NCBI RefSeq assembly: GCF_003236175.1
Contig: NZ_QKTW01000017.1
Location: 295,749 to 359,748 of the forward strand
Length of the DNA stretch: 64,000 nucleotides
Direction of reading: 5' to 3'
From: Taibaiella soli
GTDB lineage: Bacteria > Bacteroidota > Bacteroidia > Chitinophagales > Chitinophagaceae
Shown here piece after piece: positions 17,640 through 25,110 of the stretch. Numbering within the stretch: the stretch's first letter is position 1; each line of letters starts with the position of its first letter. A program made the position numbers and the translations under genes. The notes beneath the pieces are model-generated. The model worked only from the letters and a program-made list of their open reading frames with translations. It made no database searches and was not told the origin of the DNA.

Positions 17640-20600
17640 CTATTCCTTATCGAGTGTACCATGTAAAATCTCCCACTGATATTTGTGACTTGCAACAACA
17701 GGTATCCCTACCATGTCTGAATAGTCCATAATATTGTTTGTATGATTTTGTTCGAAGGTGAATCGGCTATCATTATCGAAAGTATGTAGTAGGCCCATCG
17801 CGTGCAACAATTCGTGAGCCGTTGTGGAATCATTAAACCCTTTAGCATAGACGACAACTTCCCGGACTTTGTTATTTAAACTTCCGATATCGCGCGAATG
17901 ACCATATAATCCCCCAGACTGCTCGTTTATGAAAAATACCTTGTAATAATCCTCATAATTTGTGTGCGAGTTCACCGGGTACTTCTTAATAAAAGCATTT
18001 AAAAGATAATTGTGAATTGAAATTGTCGGAGAAATTTGTTTTGTCCCAAGGGGTCTCATTACGCCAAGTGCCGTATACTGTTGCTTAAATGTGGCATCAT
18101 TAGAAATATCCAATGAAAGAGTCACAATATTGGGCGTTACATAAGCTTGATTGAGATATTTTTCCAACTCGGTTTCACGCCCCGATGGCTGTCCAATCCT
18201 CATTATATTACCTAATTGCGTTTTTACCTGAACAAAAACAATATTTGCTTTGTATCTGTGAGGTTTGTCGTTCGCTAATATTGTTAACTTTCCGGCTAAT
18301 CGCGTAGAACCGTCCTCCGTTATTGCTATTACCTCAACATTCTTACTTTTTGAAAATTCCTTTTTGCATTCAATTGTGAGCCCGTCAGGAATAAAACGTT
18401 TACCCTTTGTTTTTTTAGTAATTGTGGACACACTAAAATGTAAATCTCTTTCGTCATCCAGTTTTTTTCCATCACATATAAATTTCAATTCCGACGGCTC
18501 TTCGATGATATTTAACTTGAGAGAAAGCACGGCTTTGCCCCCCTTTAATAATGTCATTACGGGTACATCATATCCATAATATTGGTTATTTGCCTGCTTT
18601 AGAAATAAGATGTCCAACATTTCGAAACCTCTACAAAGCATCTGATACGCCCTGCTATCAGAAACCAACTTTATCGGAGGATTTAAATCTCTTTTAGTTC
18701 CGATATCATACACCTGCTGCAACACCTGTAGCTTGTTTTTATATCTACCTACAATTGGTTCATATTTTATATCACCAAGTTGCATAGTGTCTCCAATTCT
18801 TACCCAATCAAAACCATACTCTCCTTGGTAAGAACTTCCTACTCTAAATTTAACCGTACATTTAGCATCAAGAATTTTTCTCGTTGTTTCGTATTTATCA
18901 GCTTCGTTGCTATGCTTATTACCATTAGCACCACGTATTTCAACTGTCCCTTTACTGTTCGCAGTTAAAGCTTCGTCACTATGCAGCAGCATTTTATTTT
19001 GACCAGCTGCAGTTACCTCTTTTGCTTCAATTTTAATTTCTCCGTCCAATGAATTGATCAACGCCTTACCGGCCTGCGTATGGAAATACTCCGCAATCAG
19101 CTGTTGCATCACTGGTGTTTCAATCAGCATCTGCTGCATGATATTTAGTAATGCCTTATTGCCCACATTAAAGGTCATATTGTTACCCACATTCACATCC
19201 AGATTCGCTCCGGCAGTCATTGTAATGTTCTTCGGCGCAGTCAAATTGATATTTCCCTTCCCATCCAGATAGAAACTGTTACCACTTGGGTCCTTGACGG
19301 TAATGCTGCCCTGTCCGTCGGCATCATCAAACTGTACGGTGCAGCCGCTGCGGGTAATAATGCTTTTGATATGGTTCCCCATCATACCACCTATCCCATT
19401 TTGTCCATGAAACATGCCACCTAATACAAACGGTTTATCCGGATTGCCATTTTCAAAGCCTACCATCACCTGGTCGCCCACTTCAGGCACAAATACATGT
19501 CCCCTGTTTTTATTGACGGCATCACTGCTGCCTGCATCTGGAGTCATTACGCGGATGAAATCCGTCGGTTCATCCTGCCATGGGAACTGCACTTTTACAC
19601 GACCGTTTGCTTTCCCATATTTATCATCGGTATTAGCAACCACTGTAGCTAGTTGCGGCTCCGCAACCGGCACGGTGAACTGATGAAATGGAAGATTCTC
19701 TGTCTTCTGGGGAATGCCCACAAACTCGCAGTCATAACTGCCGTCGTAACTCAATGTCTGCCTTAGTTCAGTAATGATCAGCGTGGCATAGTGTGTCTTT
19801 TTATTGGTACTTACGTCGCGGATTTCTAATATCACATTGCAACCAGGAAATAAATATGGATTGGTGCTGCGCCCTTTTATGTTGAACAGTTCTGTCGCCT
19901 TAGCGGTTGCATAACTTTTCTGCGAAGCGGTAACATCCATATCACCCACAGCACGGATCGGCGCTACTTGCCGTGTCGGCGTTTTAAACATTTGTTCACT
20001 GGCGGTGAGCGCCTTCTCGCCAAAGTAATCGACACCGGTTATATCAAACGTGTGATGGCGCAGTGCTTCGTTAAACGAACTATTATAACCATAGTGTTCT
20101 GTCTTGGTATGACGGGCGTTCATACTGGCTTCCATGTCGTATACATCGCGGCCTAATACCAGTTTTACATCTGGTTTAAAGAATGGTTTACCAAAGTAAA
20201 GATCTTCGCCATCGTACCAAAACCAGTCGCCATAACCCGCGGCCAGCCTTGCCAGATAATTGTAGTGTGTTTCATTGTACTGACAAGAATAGGGCAAATG
20301 GTTTCTAAACCGTGACTTTACATTTTTTGTATCCAAGCCGGCCTGATTTAAAATTTCGGTAGCTATGGATTGCACGGTCTTGTTGGTAAAACTTTGTGTA
20401 TGCGGGGCCGCATCCAAAAGTAATGTAGGGCTGCCGCCGGAGATGACGATTTCACCAAAGCCATAGGTACAGCGGCGATAACTGACATTGGTTACGATAC
20501 CTTCAAACCATCGTTTCTGATCAGGCCAGACATGATAATAAAAACCGATGCTGATTTTTTCGCCCATCAGTTTGCTGGCGTTCGCCAGCCATTGATCATC

Positions 20601-20978
20601 TACTACCGGACTGCCATCTTTTGAAAGCAACGCATCATGTGCTATGACAAGCTCAAAGGTATGATGCGCAGCTATGCTTTGTAAAAGTTGGAAAGACTCA
20701 AAAGACTTAATAGTGAAGCTTCCCACAAAGATATCGGCGCAGGTATACGCTGCTATACTATCGTGGTCATCCCAATTGATCTTTGTCTTTTTAGGACCGG
20801 AGTGAGCTGCTTCCTCGGGAGCAGAATCTGCCGAAGGCTTATTAATCTCAAATCCCGGTATTACAGGCTGTGTATCTCTGGTGATATAGCGATCTACATC
20901 TTCAATTTCCTGATTCCGCTGTTCAGCCGCATCATGCATCGTTATCGCAGACCGGCTTTTATCTGAAGGATTTGCCAT
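17640..20978 (-). CDS. vgrG: TssI/VgrG spike protein with C-terminal metzincin-type protease domain
   Basis: VgrG forms the trimeric tip of the T6SS tube. The 1112-residue protein is much longer than a plain T6SSiii VgrG (about 600). An N-terminal phage-hub-like region (about 65-430) includes the GIVTNVSYRR and FWYDGEDLYFG segments. A gp5-type OB fold (about 440-530) carries FVPEVGDQVMVGFENGNPDKPFVLGGMFHG, and a beta-helix needle (about 535-720) is rich in short repeats such as NITMTAGANLDVNVGNN. The C-terminal extension holds HELLHAMGLLH at 1055-1065, a perfect HExxHxxGxxH zinc site, and a downstream Met-turn NIMDY with Met1084. This is the signature of metzincin metallopeptidases, so this is an evolved VgrG carrying its own effector. 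Confidence 0.95.
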   Translation of the reverse strand: MANPSDKSRSAITMHDAAEQRNQEIEDVDRYITRDTQPVIPGFEINKPSADSAPEEAAHSGPKKTKINWDDHDSIAAYTCADIFVGSFTIKSFESFQLLQSIAAHHTFELVIAHDALLSKDGSPVVDDQWLANASKLMGEKISIGFYYHVWPDQKRWFEGIVTNVSYRRCTYGFGEIVISGGSPTLLLDAAPHTQSFTNKTVQSIATEILNQAGLDTKNVKSRFRNHLPYSCQYNETHYNYLARLAAGYGDWFWYDGEDLYFGKPFFKPDVKLVLGRDVYDMEASMNARHTKTEHYGYNSSFNEALRHHTFDITGVDYFGEKALTASEQMFKTPTRQVAPIRAVGDMDVTASQKSYATAKATELFNIKGRSTNPYLFPGCNVILEIRDVSTNKKTHYATLIITELRQTLSYDGSYDCEFVGIPQKTENLPFHQFTVPVAEPQLATVVANTDDKYGKANGRVKVQFPWQDEPTDFIRVMTPDAGSSDAVNKNRGHVFVPEVGDQVMVGFENGNPDKPFVLGGMFHGQNGIGGMMGNHIKSIITRSGCTVQFDDADGQGSITVKDPSGNSFYLDGKGNINLTAPKNITMTAGANLDVNVGNNMTFNVGNKALLNIMQQMLIETPVMQQLIAEYFHTQAGKALINSLDGEIKIEAKEVTAAGQNKMLLHSDEALTANSKGTVEIRGANGNKHSNEADKYETTRKILDAKCTVKFRVGSSYQGEYGFDWVRIGDTMQLGDIKYEPIVGRYKNKLQVLQQVYDIGTKRDLNPPIKLVSDSRAYQMLCRGFEMLDILFLKQANNQYYGYDVPVMTLLKGGKAVLSLKLNIIEEPSELKFICDGKKLDDERDLHFSVSTITKKTKGKRFIPDGLTIECKKEFSKSKNVEVIAITEDGSTRLAGKLTILANDKPHRYKANIVFVQVKTQLGNIMRIGQPSGRETELEKYLNQAYVTPNIVTLSLDISNDATFKQQYTALGVMRPLGTKQISPTISIHNYLLNAFIKKYPVNSHTNYEDYYKVFFINEQSGGLYGHSRDIGSLNNKVREVVVYAKGFNDSTTAHELLHAMGLLHTFDNDSRFTFEQNHTNNIMDYSDMVGIPVVASHKYQWEILHGTLDKE

Positions 20979-21019
20979 AACTTCTGATCTTTAGTGTGAT
21001 AAATAGAAGAACAACATTA

Positions 21020-21409
21020 TTACTGATTAAAATCAACGCCATCAAAACTGAGCAACTGAGCGTTTAATGTGAAACAGCTTGTCAAAGAACCCGAATTATG
21101 GTTCTCACCTGTGTAGCTATTTCCAAATTGAATGCAGTAAGCATCTCCAAACTCCAGTACCTGATGGCTTCCGGCCATCACATTTACTTCATAAAATCTA
21201 ATTGACCCTTCTTTTTTATCCGTCGGATTCATGATCCATTGAATCATTTCCTTCGGCGCAGGATTCTGAAGAGTTATGTTTATAGTTCCGCCGCGAACCT
21301 TCGTTTTAGGGACGCCGTCAATACGGGTATTTTGCAGATAGTTAAAAGAACAATGTCTAATTGGATAAACTGTTCCGTCAATAACCAATTCAGATTTAAA
21401 TGAACTCAT
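21020..21409 (-). CDS. tssD2: T6SSiii tube protein TssD (Hcp), second copy
   Basis: The 129-residue protein has the Bacteroidota Hcp/TssD pattern: N-terminal SELVIDGTVYPIRHCSF, central GGTINITLQNP and LEFGDAYCIQFGNSY, with a predicted all-beta fold. Hcp hexamers stack into the inner tube. It differs strongly from the neighbouring TssD at 21564, so the two may form different rings or carry different cargo. It lies 41 bp upstream of vgrG on the same strand and may be the cognate adaptor for loading the protease-bearing spike. A hairpin between the two tssD genes suggests unequal expression. Confidence 0.85.
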   Translation of the reverse strand: MSSFKSELVIDGTVYPIRHCSFNYLQNTRIDGVPKTKVRGGTINITLQNPAPKEMIQWIMNPTDKKEGSIRFYEVNVMAGSHQVLEFGDAYCIQFGNSYTGENHNSGSLTSCFTLNAQLLSFDGVDFNQ

Positions 21410-21497
21410 AAATAGTGATATTGTATTTTCGAGATAATTTGTAATTAAAAAAGGCCGACATTATCATGCGTCAGCAGATCTTCCTATAAACTTTAAA

Positions 21498-21535
21498 ACT
21501 CCCTCCTGCACGCCATTTTACATACAGGAAGGAGT
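21498..21535 (-). terminator. Hairpin between the two tssD genes (partial terminator?)
   Basis: ACTCCCTCCTG and CAGGAAGGAGT form an 11-bp stem with one G-U pair. It is read after the first tssD on the minus strand and followed by a weak T-rich stretch. It may lower read-through so that the main tube protein is made in excess over TssD2 and VgrG. Confidence 0.5.
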
Positions 21536-21563
21536 AACTAAACATTATAAAAGACCAAACTAC

Positions 21564-21962
21564 TTAAGCCGTAGGCCACTTGCCATCATACTCAGAGTTA
21601 CCATACTTAATGGTTTCTGCGTTGACGATAAAGCTTACGCGCATGCTGTATTCATTAACAGCATCAAAATTTACTTCATGCCTGGTAACATATCCTTCTT
21701 CCCAGCTCAATTCAATAAGTTTGCCTTCCTCGTTGCTCTTATTGAAAATAATGCTGCCTTTGCAAGGTTTGAATTTCGCGTTCAGCATGCTTTCAAGGAT
21801 GTCACTGCTTTCTGTAGCTTCAATCGTTACTTTAACAGTAGCATCCGACGGATCTGATGCTACGCGGCCAGACGGATCTGCTTTGCGCGCTACATTATAA
21901 TTTACCTCCAGCACTTTGTGGTCTTTGCCACCGTTGAATTTTAAAAGAGCGTTGTACGCCAT
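21564..21962 (-). CDS. tssD: T6SSiii tube protein TssD (Hcp), main copy
   Basis: The 132-residue protein (MAYNALLKFNGGKDHKVLEVNYNVARKAD) is a typical Bacteroidota TssD: an N-terminal beta strand, GRVASDPSDATVKVTIEAT, a helix around SSDILESMLNAKFKPCKGSIIFN, and SWEEGYVTRHEVNFDA before the C-terminal strand. Hcp rings form the secreted tube and can chaperone effectors in their lumen. It is the first structural gene of the minus-strand arm and is preceded by a 195-bp non-coding stretch. Confidence in the family is high. Confidence 0.92.
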   Translation of the reverse strand: MAYNALLKFNGGKDHKVLEVNYNVARKADPSGRVASDPSDATVKVTIEATESSDILESMLNAKFKPCKGSIIFNKSNEEGKLIELSWEEGYVTRHEVNFDAVNEYSMRVSFIVNAETIKYGNSEYDGKWPTA

Positions 21963-22157
21963 AATTTTGAATTTTTTTAAGATTAAATAATCCTACAAAA
22001 TTGGCCTGATGAGGTCCCAAAAAACTGCGCGAAATACTATATGGCTTCTAATTTATTTTCCCGCCTAAAGATTAGGCGCATCCGGCTTTTTCTAGTCATA
22101 GCCAACCAAGGTCATTTCCGCAGAAACATCTGATGTTTATCTGTTTTTTTTAAAACG

Positions 22158-22910
22158 CTAATCAATATTACCCCAATCCATATCGTCTATCACCGGATTA
22201 AATATGCTATCGCGACAACACCTTTTGTTTTTTCCTGCTTCGCAATAAAGCTTACAAACGCCATGCTCATATGCGTAAGATGCAAGACCGGTACGGCCGT
22301 TCAATCCGAGTCCCCTTATCATCCTGTCTATGTAAGTATCAATAGTGCGTTTGGATTTGCCCAACAGTTCTGCTATTTCGCAATTCGTATGCCCACTCGA
22401 AACAAGAGCGATCACGCGCAGATCAGTATTAGTAAATGGATATTCTTTTTTTGATTTGAATTCGGCAGGCAAACTGTAGGCATTAGACTTTGTCTTCCAT
22501 TGCTCTACATACCGGTCATACGTAATTGGTTCACGTCTTTCTCCGTGCATCAGAAAATCGCAAATAACCTCTGCGCGACGCTCACAGTACAAAACGTTTC
22601 CAAGCTTGGAAAGCATTAGCGCAATATCCTCCTGGTAGGTAAAAGAACAGGCGATGATAAATACGCTTTCATTCTGTTTCCGTATCATTTGTATTGCTTC
22701 AATACCGCTTAAAAACGGAAGAAACAAATGCACGACAACATAGTCTGTTGGTCGCCTTCCGAACAGCGAAATTAGCTTCTCGCCGTCATTTGCGCAGAAC
22801 GATACCTCATACCCGCTCTGCTCTGCCATAAAACGGCCAAGACGCTCTGCCGAAGCTACATGCTCATCAGCAATACCAATTGATATGGGTCTATTTTTCA
22901 CATTCATCAT
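22158..22910 (-). CDS. LuxR/NarL-type regulator with degenerate receiver domain
   Basis: The 250-residue protein has a response-regulator layout: an N-terminal receiver-like domain (1-125, starting NRPISIGIADEHVASAERLG), a linker, and a C-terminal LuxR-type helix-turn-helix (FTNTDLRVIALVSSGHTNCEIAELLGKSKRTIDTYI split over residues about 155-190). At the place of the phosphorylated aspartate the sequence is VVVHLFLPFLSG, with His instead of Asp. Phosphorylation is therefore unlikely, and the protein may respond to another signal or act constitutively. It sits between the two T6SS arms and may control both. The Cys-rich tail (CKLYCEAGKNKRCC) is unusual. Confidence 0.85.
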   Translation of the reverse strand: MMNVKNRPISIGIADEHVASAERLGRFMAEQSGYEVSFCANDGEKLISLFGRRPTDYVVVHLFLPFLSGIEAIQMIRKQNESVFIIACSFTYQEDIALMLSKLGNVLYCERRAEVICDFLMHGERREPITYDRYVEQWKTKSNAYSLPAEFKSKKEYPFTNTDLRVIALVSSGHTNCEIAELLGKSKRTIDTYIDRMIRGLGLNGRTGLASYAYEHGVCKLYCEAGKNKRCCRDSIFNPVIDDMDWGNID

Positions 22911-22961
22911 CTTTCAGTTTGAATATTTAGAGGGAACGGCGTTTCGGTCCGACGCACCTTC

Positions 22962-22994
22962 CTCAAAAATATTTTTTCGAAAAAATATTTTGAG
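22962..22994. promoter_or_regulatory. AT-rich near-perfect palindrome between the T6SS arms
   Basis: CTCAAAAATATTTTTTC and GAAAAAATATTTTGAG are complementary apart from one extra A. The palindrome sits in the 188-bp gap between the regulator and the first tss gene, so it may be an operator for the regulator or a hairpin at the regulator's 5' end. Confidence 0.5.
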
Positions 22995-23041
22995 CACATC
23001 GTATTTCGCGCAGTTTTTAGCCTCGTCGAATAAATAGGTTT

Positions 23042-23067
23042 GCATTTTAATAACGTATGCAAAATGC
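23042..23067. promoter_or_regulatory. GCATTTT...AAAATGC inverted repeat upstream of the tss operon
   Basis: GCATTTT (23042-23048) and AAAATGC (23061-23067) flank a 12-bp spacer, 32 bp before the first start codon of the plus-strand operon. Position and symmetry fit a dimeric LuxR-type operator. This is an inference. Confidence 0.45.
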
Positions 23068-23098
23068 GTGCCGATTTTTTGTTAAAGAATGGTGAAGA

Positions 23099-23608
23099 AT
23101 GAAACCTAAGAATTACAAAATCATAAAAAGACAAGCCTTTATTTTCTGGGCATGGTTCGGAATCCTCCTATTGTGCGCCTTCGCACCTGTTTATCTTTTT
23201 GTAAAAAGTCACCAGATACAGCAAGAATATATAGCTCGTGACGTTGACGATTATAAACAAATCCTTAACAAACAGATATTGTTACACGAGAAAGTGGATT
23301 CATTATATAAGTTGACAGACTTATTGAATAAAGATGCTGTTACGAATGAACAACTGCTGGAAATTTTAATCTCCAGCAAAAGAAATGAAACAATCAGCAT
23401 AATAGGCGCCGACAGTGGGTCTTTCCCTCAATATTCATTTCTCTTAAGTCATATCGATAGTATCATAACGCTTAAAGACACGATTCGCGAGATGACCTAC
23501 CGGAAAAGTGTAGCATTTAAAGATTTTAACGATTGTAAATCCAATACAAAAAAAGTGCAGCTCGACATTTCCGATGACCCCTCCCGGCACTTCTCCGCAA
23601 GTCATTAA
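23099..23608 (+). CDS. tssO: TssO-like T6SSiii membrane protein
   Basis: The 169-residue protein has one N-terminal membrane helix (FIFWAWFGILLLCAFAPVYLFV, residues about 14-36) followed by a long helical, probably coiled-coil, periplasmic part (KILNKQ.LLHEKVDSLYKLTDLLN). This size and topology match TssO of the subtype iii trans-envelope complex (TssN/Q/O/P/R), which replaces TssJLM of other T6SSs. It is the first gene of the plus-strand operon. The assignment rests on topology and position; the next gene is similar in build. Confidence 0.72.
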   Translation: MKPKNYKIIKRQAFIFWAWFGILLLCAFAPVYLFVKSHQIQQEYIARDVDDYKQILNKQILLHEKVDSLYKLTDLLNKDAVTNEQLLEILISSKRNETISIIGADSGSFPQYSFLLSHIDSIITLKDTIREMTYRKSVAFKDFNDCKSNTKKVQLDISDDPSRHFSASH

Positions 23609-23647
23609 AAATACATTTTCTATTTAACCGAAATAAAATCCAACACG

Positions 23648-24169
23648 ATGCCCAGTACTTCGGTCGTTGAAAAAGAACATCAATATTACTTCTATTACCT
23701 ACTACTGTTAGTAACGGCAGGCCTACTATTGCTTGCGTTTATTTTCCTGCGGGGAATGGAGTCACCCTTCAGTAATAATCTGGCTTTCGAAATGCGACTT
23801 CTGGAGGACCGGCAGCAAATGGATATCCTTCAGAAAGAAACCACCCAATATATTCCAAATCTATTTGAAAAAATCAATACCCTGCCAATCGGTCAGTTGA
23901 AAGGATCTACTAAATCAGATCTTAAAATTGACATCGCTAGCATTTCAAGCATTGCAGGAAAGCACGATTTAAATGACAGTCGCAAAGACAGCTACCGACA
24001 AGTCGCAGACTTCTTTGAGATGTATCTATTGGATAAAGAAATCGCTTTTGCAAGACTTCAGGACATAAATCTCTTCACAAACCTATGTAACGATTGCAAT
24101 ATTGGTTTTAAAGAAAAACAGCGGCAGCTGGCCCAGAAAAAAATCGCTATCAGCGCCAGAAGTAATTAA
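23648..24169 (+). CDS. Second TssO-like single-pass T6SSiii protein
   Basis: The 173-residue protein has one membrane helix near the N-terminus (YYFYYLLLLVTAGLLLLAFIFL) and a helical periplasmic part with regularly spaced charged and hydrophobic residues (FEMRLLEDRQQMDILQKETTQY). The architecture mirrors the preceding protein, so it may be a TssO paralogue or take another place in the trans-envelope complex. It has no lipobox, so it is not an obvious TssQ. It lies 39 bp after the first gene and 13 bp before the PKD-domain protein in the same operon. Confidence 0.65.
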   Translation: MPSTSVVEKEHQYYFYYLLLLVTAGLLLLAFIFLRGMESPFSNNLAFEMRLLEDRQQMDILQKETTQYIPNLFEKINTLPIGQLKGSTKSDLKIDIASISSIAGKHDLNDSRKDSYRQVADFFEMYLLDKEIAFARLQDINLFTNLCNDCNIGFKEKQRQLAQKKIAISARSN

Positions 24170-24182
24170 TTCCCTCTAGCAC

Positions 24183-25088
24183 ATGGATCTCATACAAAGA
24201 ACTAAAAAACAGATAATCGGGCTTACCATTCTGCTAATCTTATTTGCGGGTCTTCTATTTGTATGGCTGGAGAAACGTGTCATACACTCTAACGCGGATT
24301 TACAGGTGGTTGTATACCCACAGGATCTGACAATCGGTGACACCTTACATTTTGCAGATCATACCAGCTTCGCGAAACAGCACAGATGGGAATTTGGAGA
24401 CGGGGGTCTCTCCTTTCTGGAGAGTGACAACTACTGCTATACAAAACCTGGCTATTATCAGTTGCGACTCATAGTAAACAATGACTATTTCCGAACCATC
24501 AACATACATGTAAAAGACCGCCCCAAAATAAATGCCCTTGCAGATTCCATAGCAACTATTTCGGCACAGACAGTCGCGATGCAGGATGAAACTATTGAAT
24601 TTCGTTGCAATGCGCTGGATGCAACTTCGTTTCGATGGAAATTTGGCGAAACAGGTCAGGTTGACTCTAAGGAAAAAGTAGCTTTCTATAGCTATAAAAC
24701 GCCAGGGGATTATACCGTGTCACTTCAGGTAAATACAAATCAAGGTCCTGTTGAGCATCACATCAGAATCTTGCCCTCCTTTAAAATTGGCAGCGATTCT
24801 ATATCATTTGATGACCCTTACCAAAAAAAAGATAACGATTTCAAACAGCATTTGCAGCAGATAGCCAATGGCAACAGTTTTAATCTGCATTACAATTACC
24901 TGCTGGAAACATATCTGTGTAAAAATGAAAAAGCATCTGTAAAAATAAACGGAAGCATCGTGAGTGAATTTTATAGCTATTGCGCAAGACTACGGTTTGA
25001 TAAGAATACTACAATACAATCGGTAAAATGTGGTTTCGACGACAGCCTCCGATGTGTTACAAGAGTAGACGTACAGCAAGGCAAATAG
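24183..25088 (+). CDS. tssP: TssP-like PKD-domain T6SSiii protein
   Basis: The 301-residue protein has one N-terminal membrane helix (IIGLTILLILFAGLLFVWL) and then two PKD-like domains in the periplasm: residues about 40-115 with HRWEFGDGG and YTKPGYYQLRL, and about 125-195 with FRWKFGETG and YKTPGDYTVSLQV. The WxFGD/G and PGxYxVxL pairs are the PKD signature. A C-terminal region of about 100 residues contains four cysteines. Topology and place in the operon fit TssP of the trans-envelope complex. A PKD fold suggests contacts with other periplasmic components. Confidence 0.75.
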   Translation: MDLIQRTKKQIIGLTILLILFAGLLFVWLEKRVIHSNADLQVVVYPQDLTIGDTLHFADHTSFAKQHRWEFGDGGLSFLESDNYCYTKPGYYQLRLIVNNDYFRTINIHVKDRPKINALADSIATISAQTVAMQDETIEFRCNALDATSFRWKFGETGQVDSKEKVAFYSYKTPGDYTVSLQVNTNQGPVEHHIRILPSFKIGSDSISFDDPYQKKDNDFKQHLQQIANGNSFNLHYNYLLETYLCKNEKASVKINGSIVSEFYSYCARLRFDKNTTIQSVKCGFDDSLRCVTRVDVQQGK

Positions 25089-25110
25089 CCTGAAAAATTG
25101 ATTGAACGAC

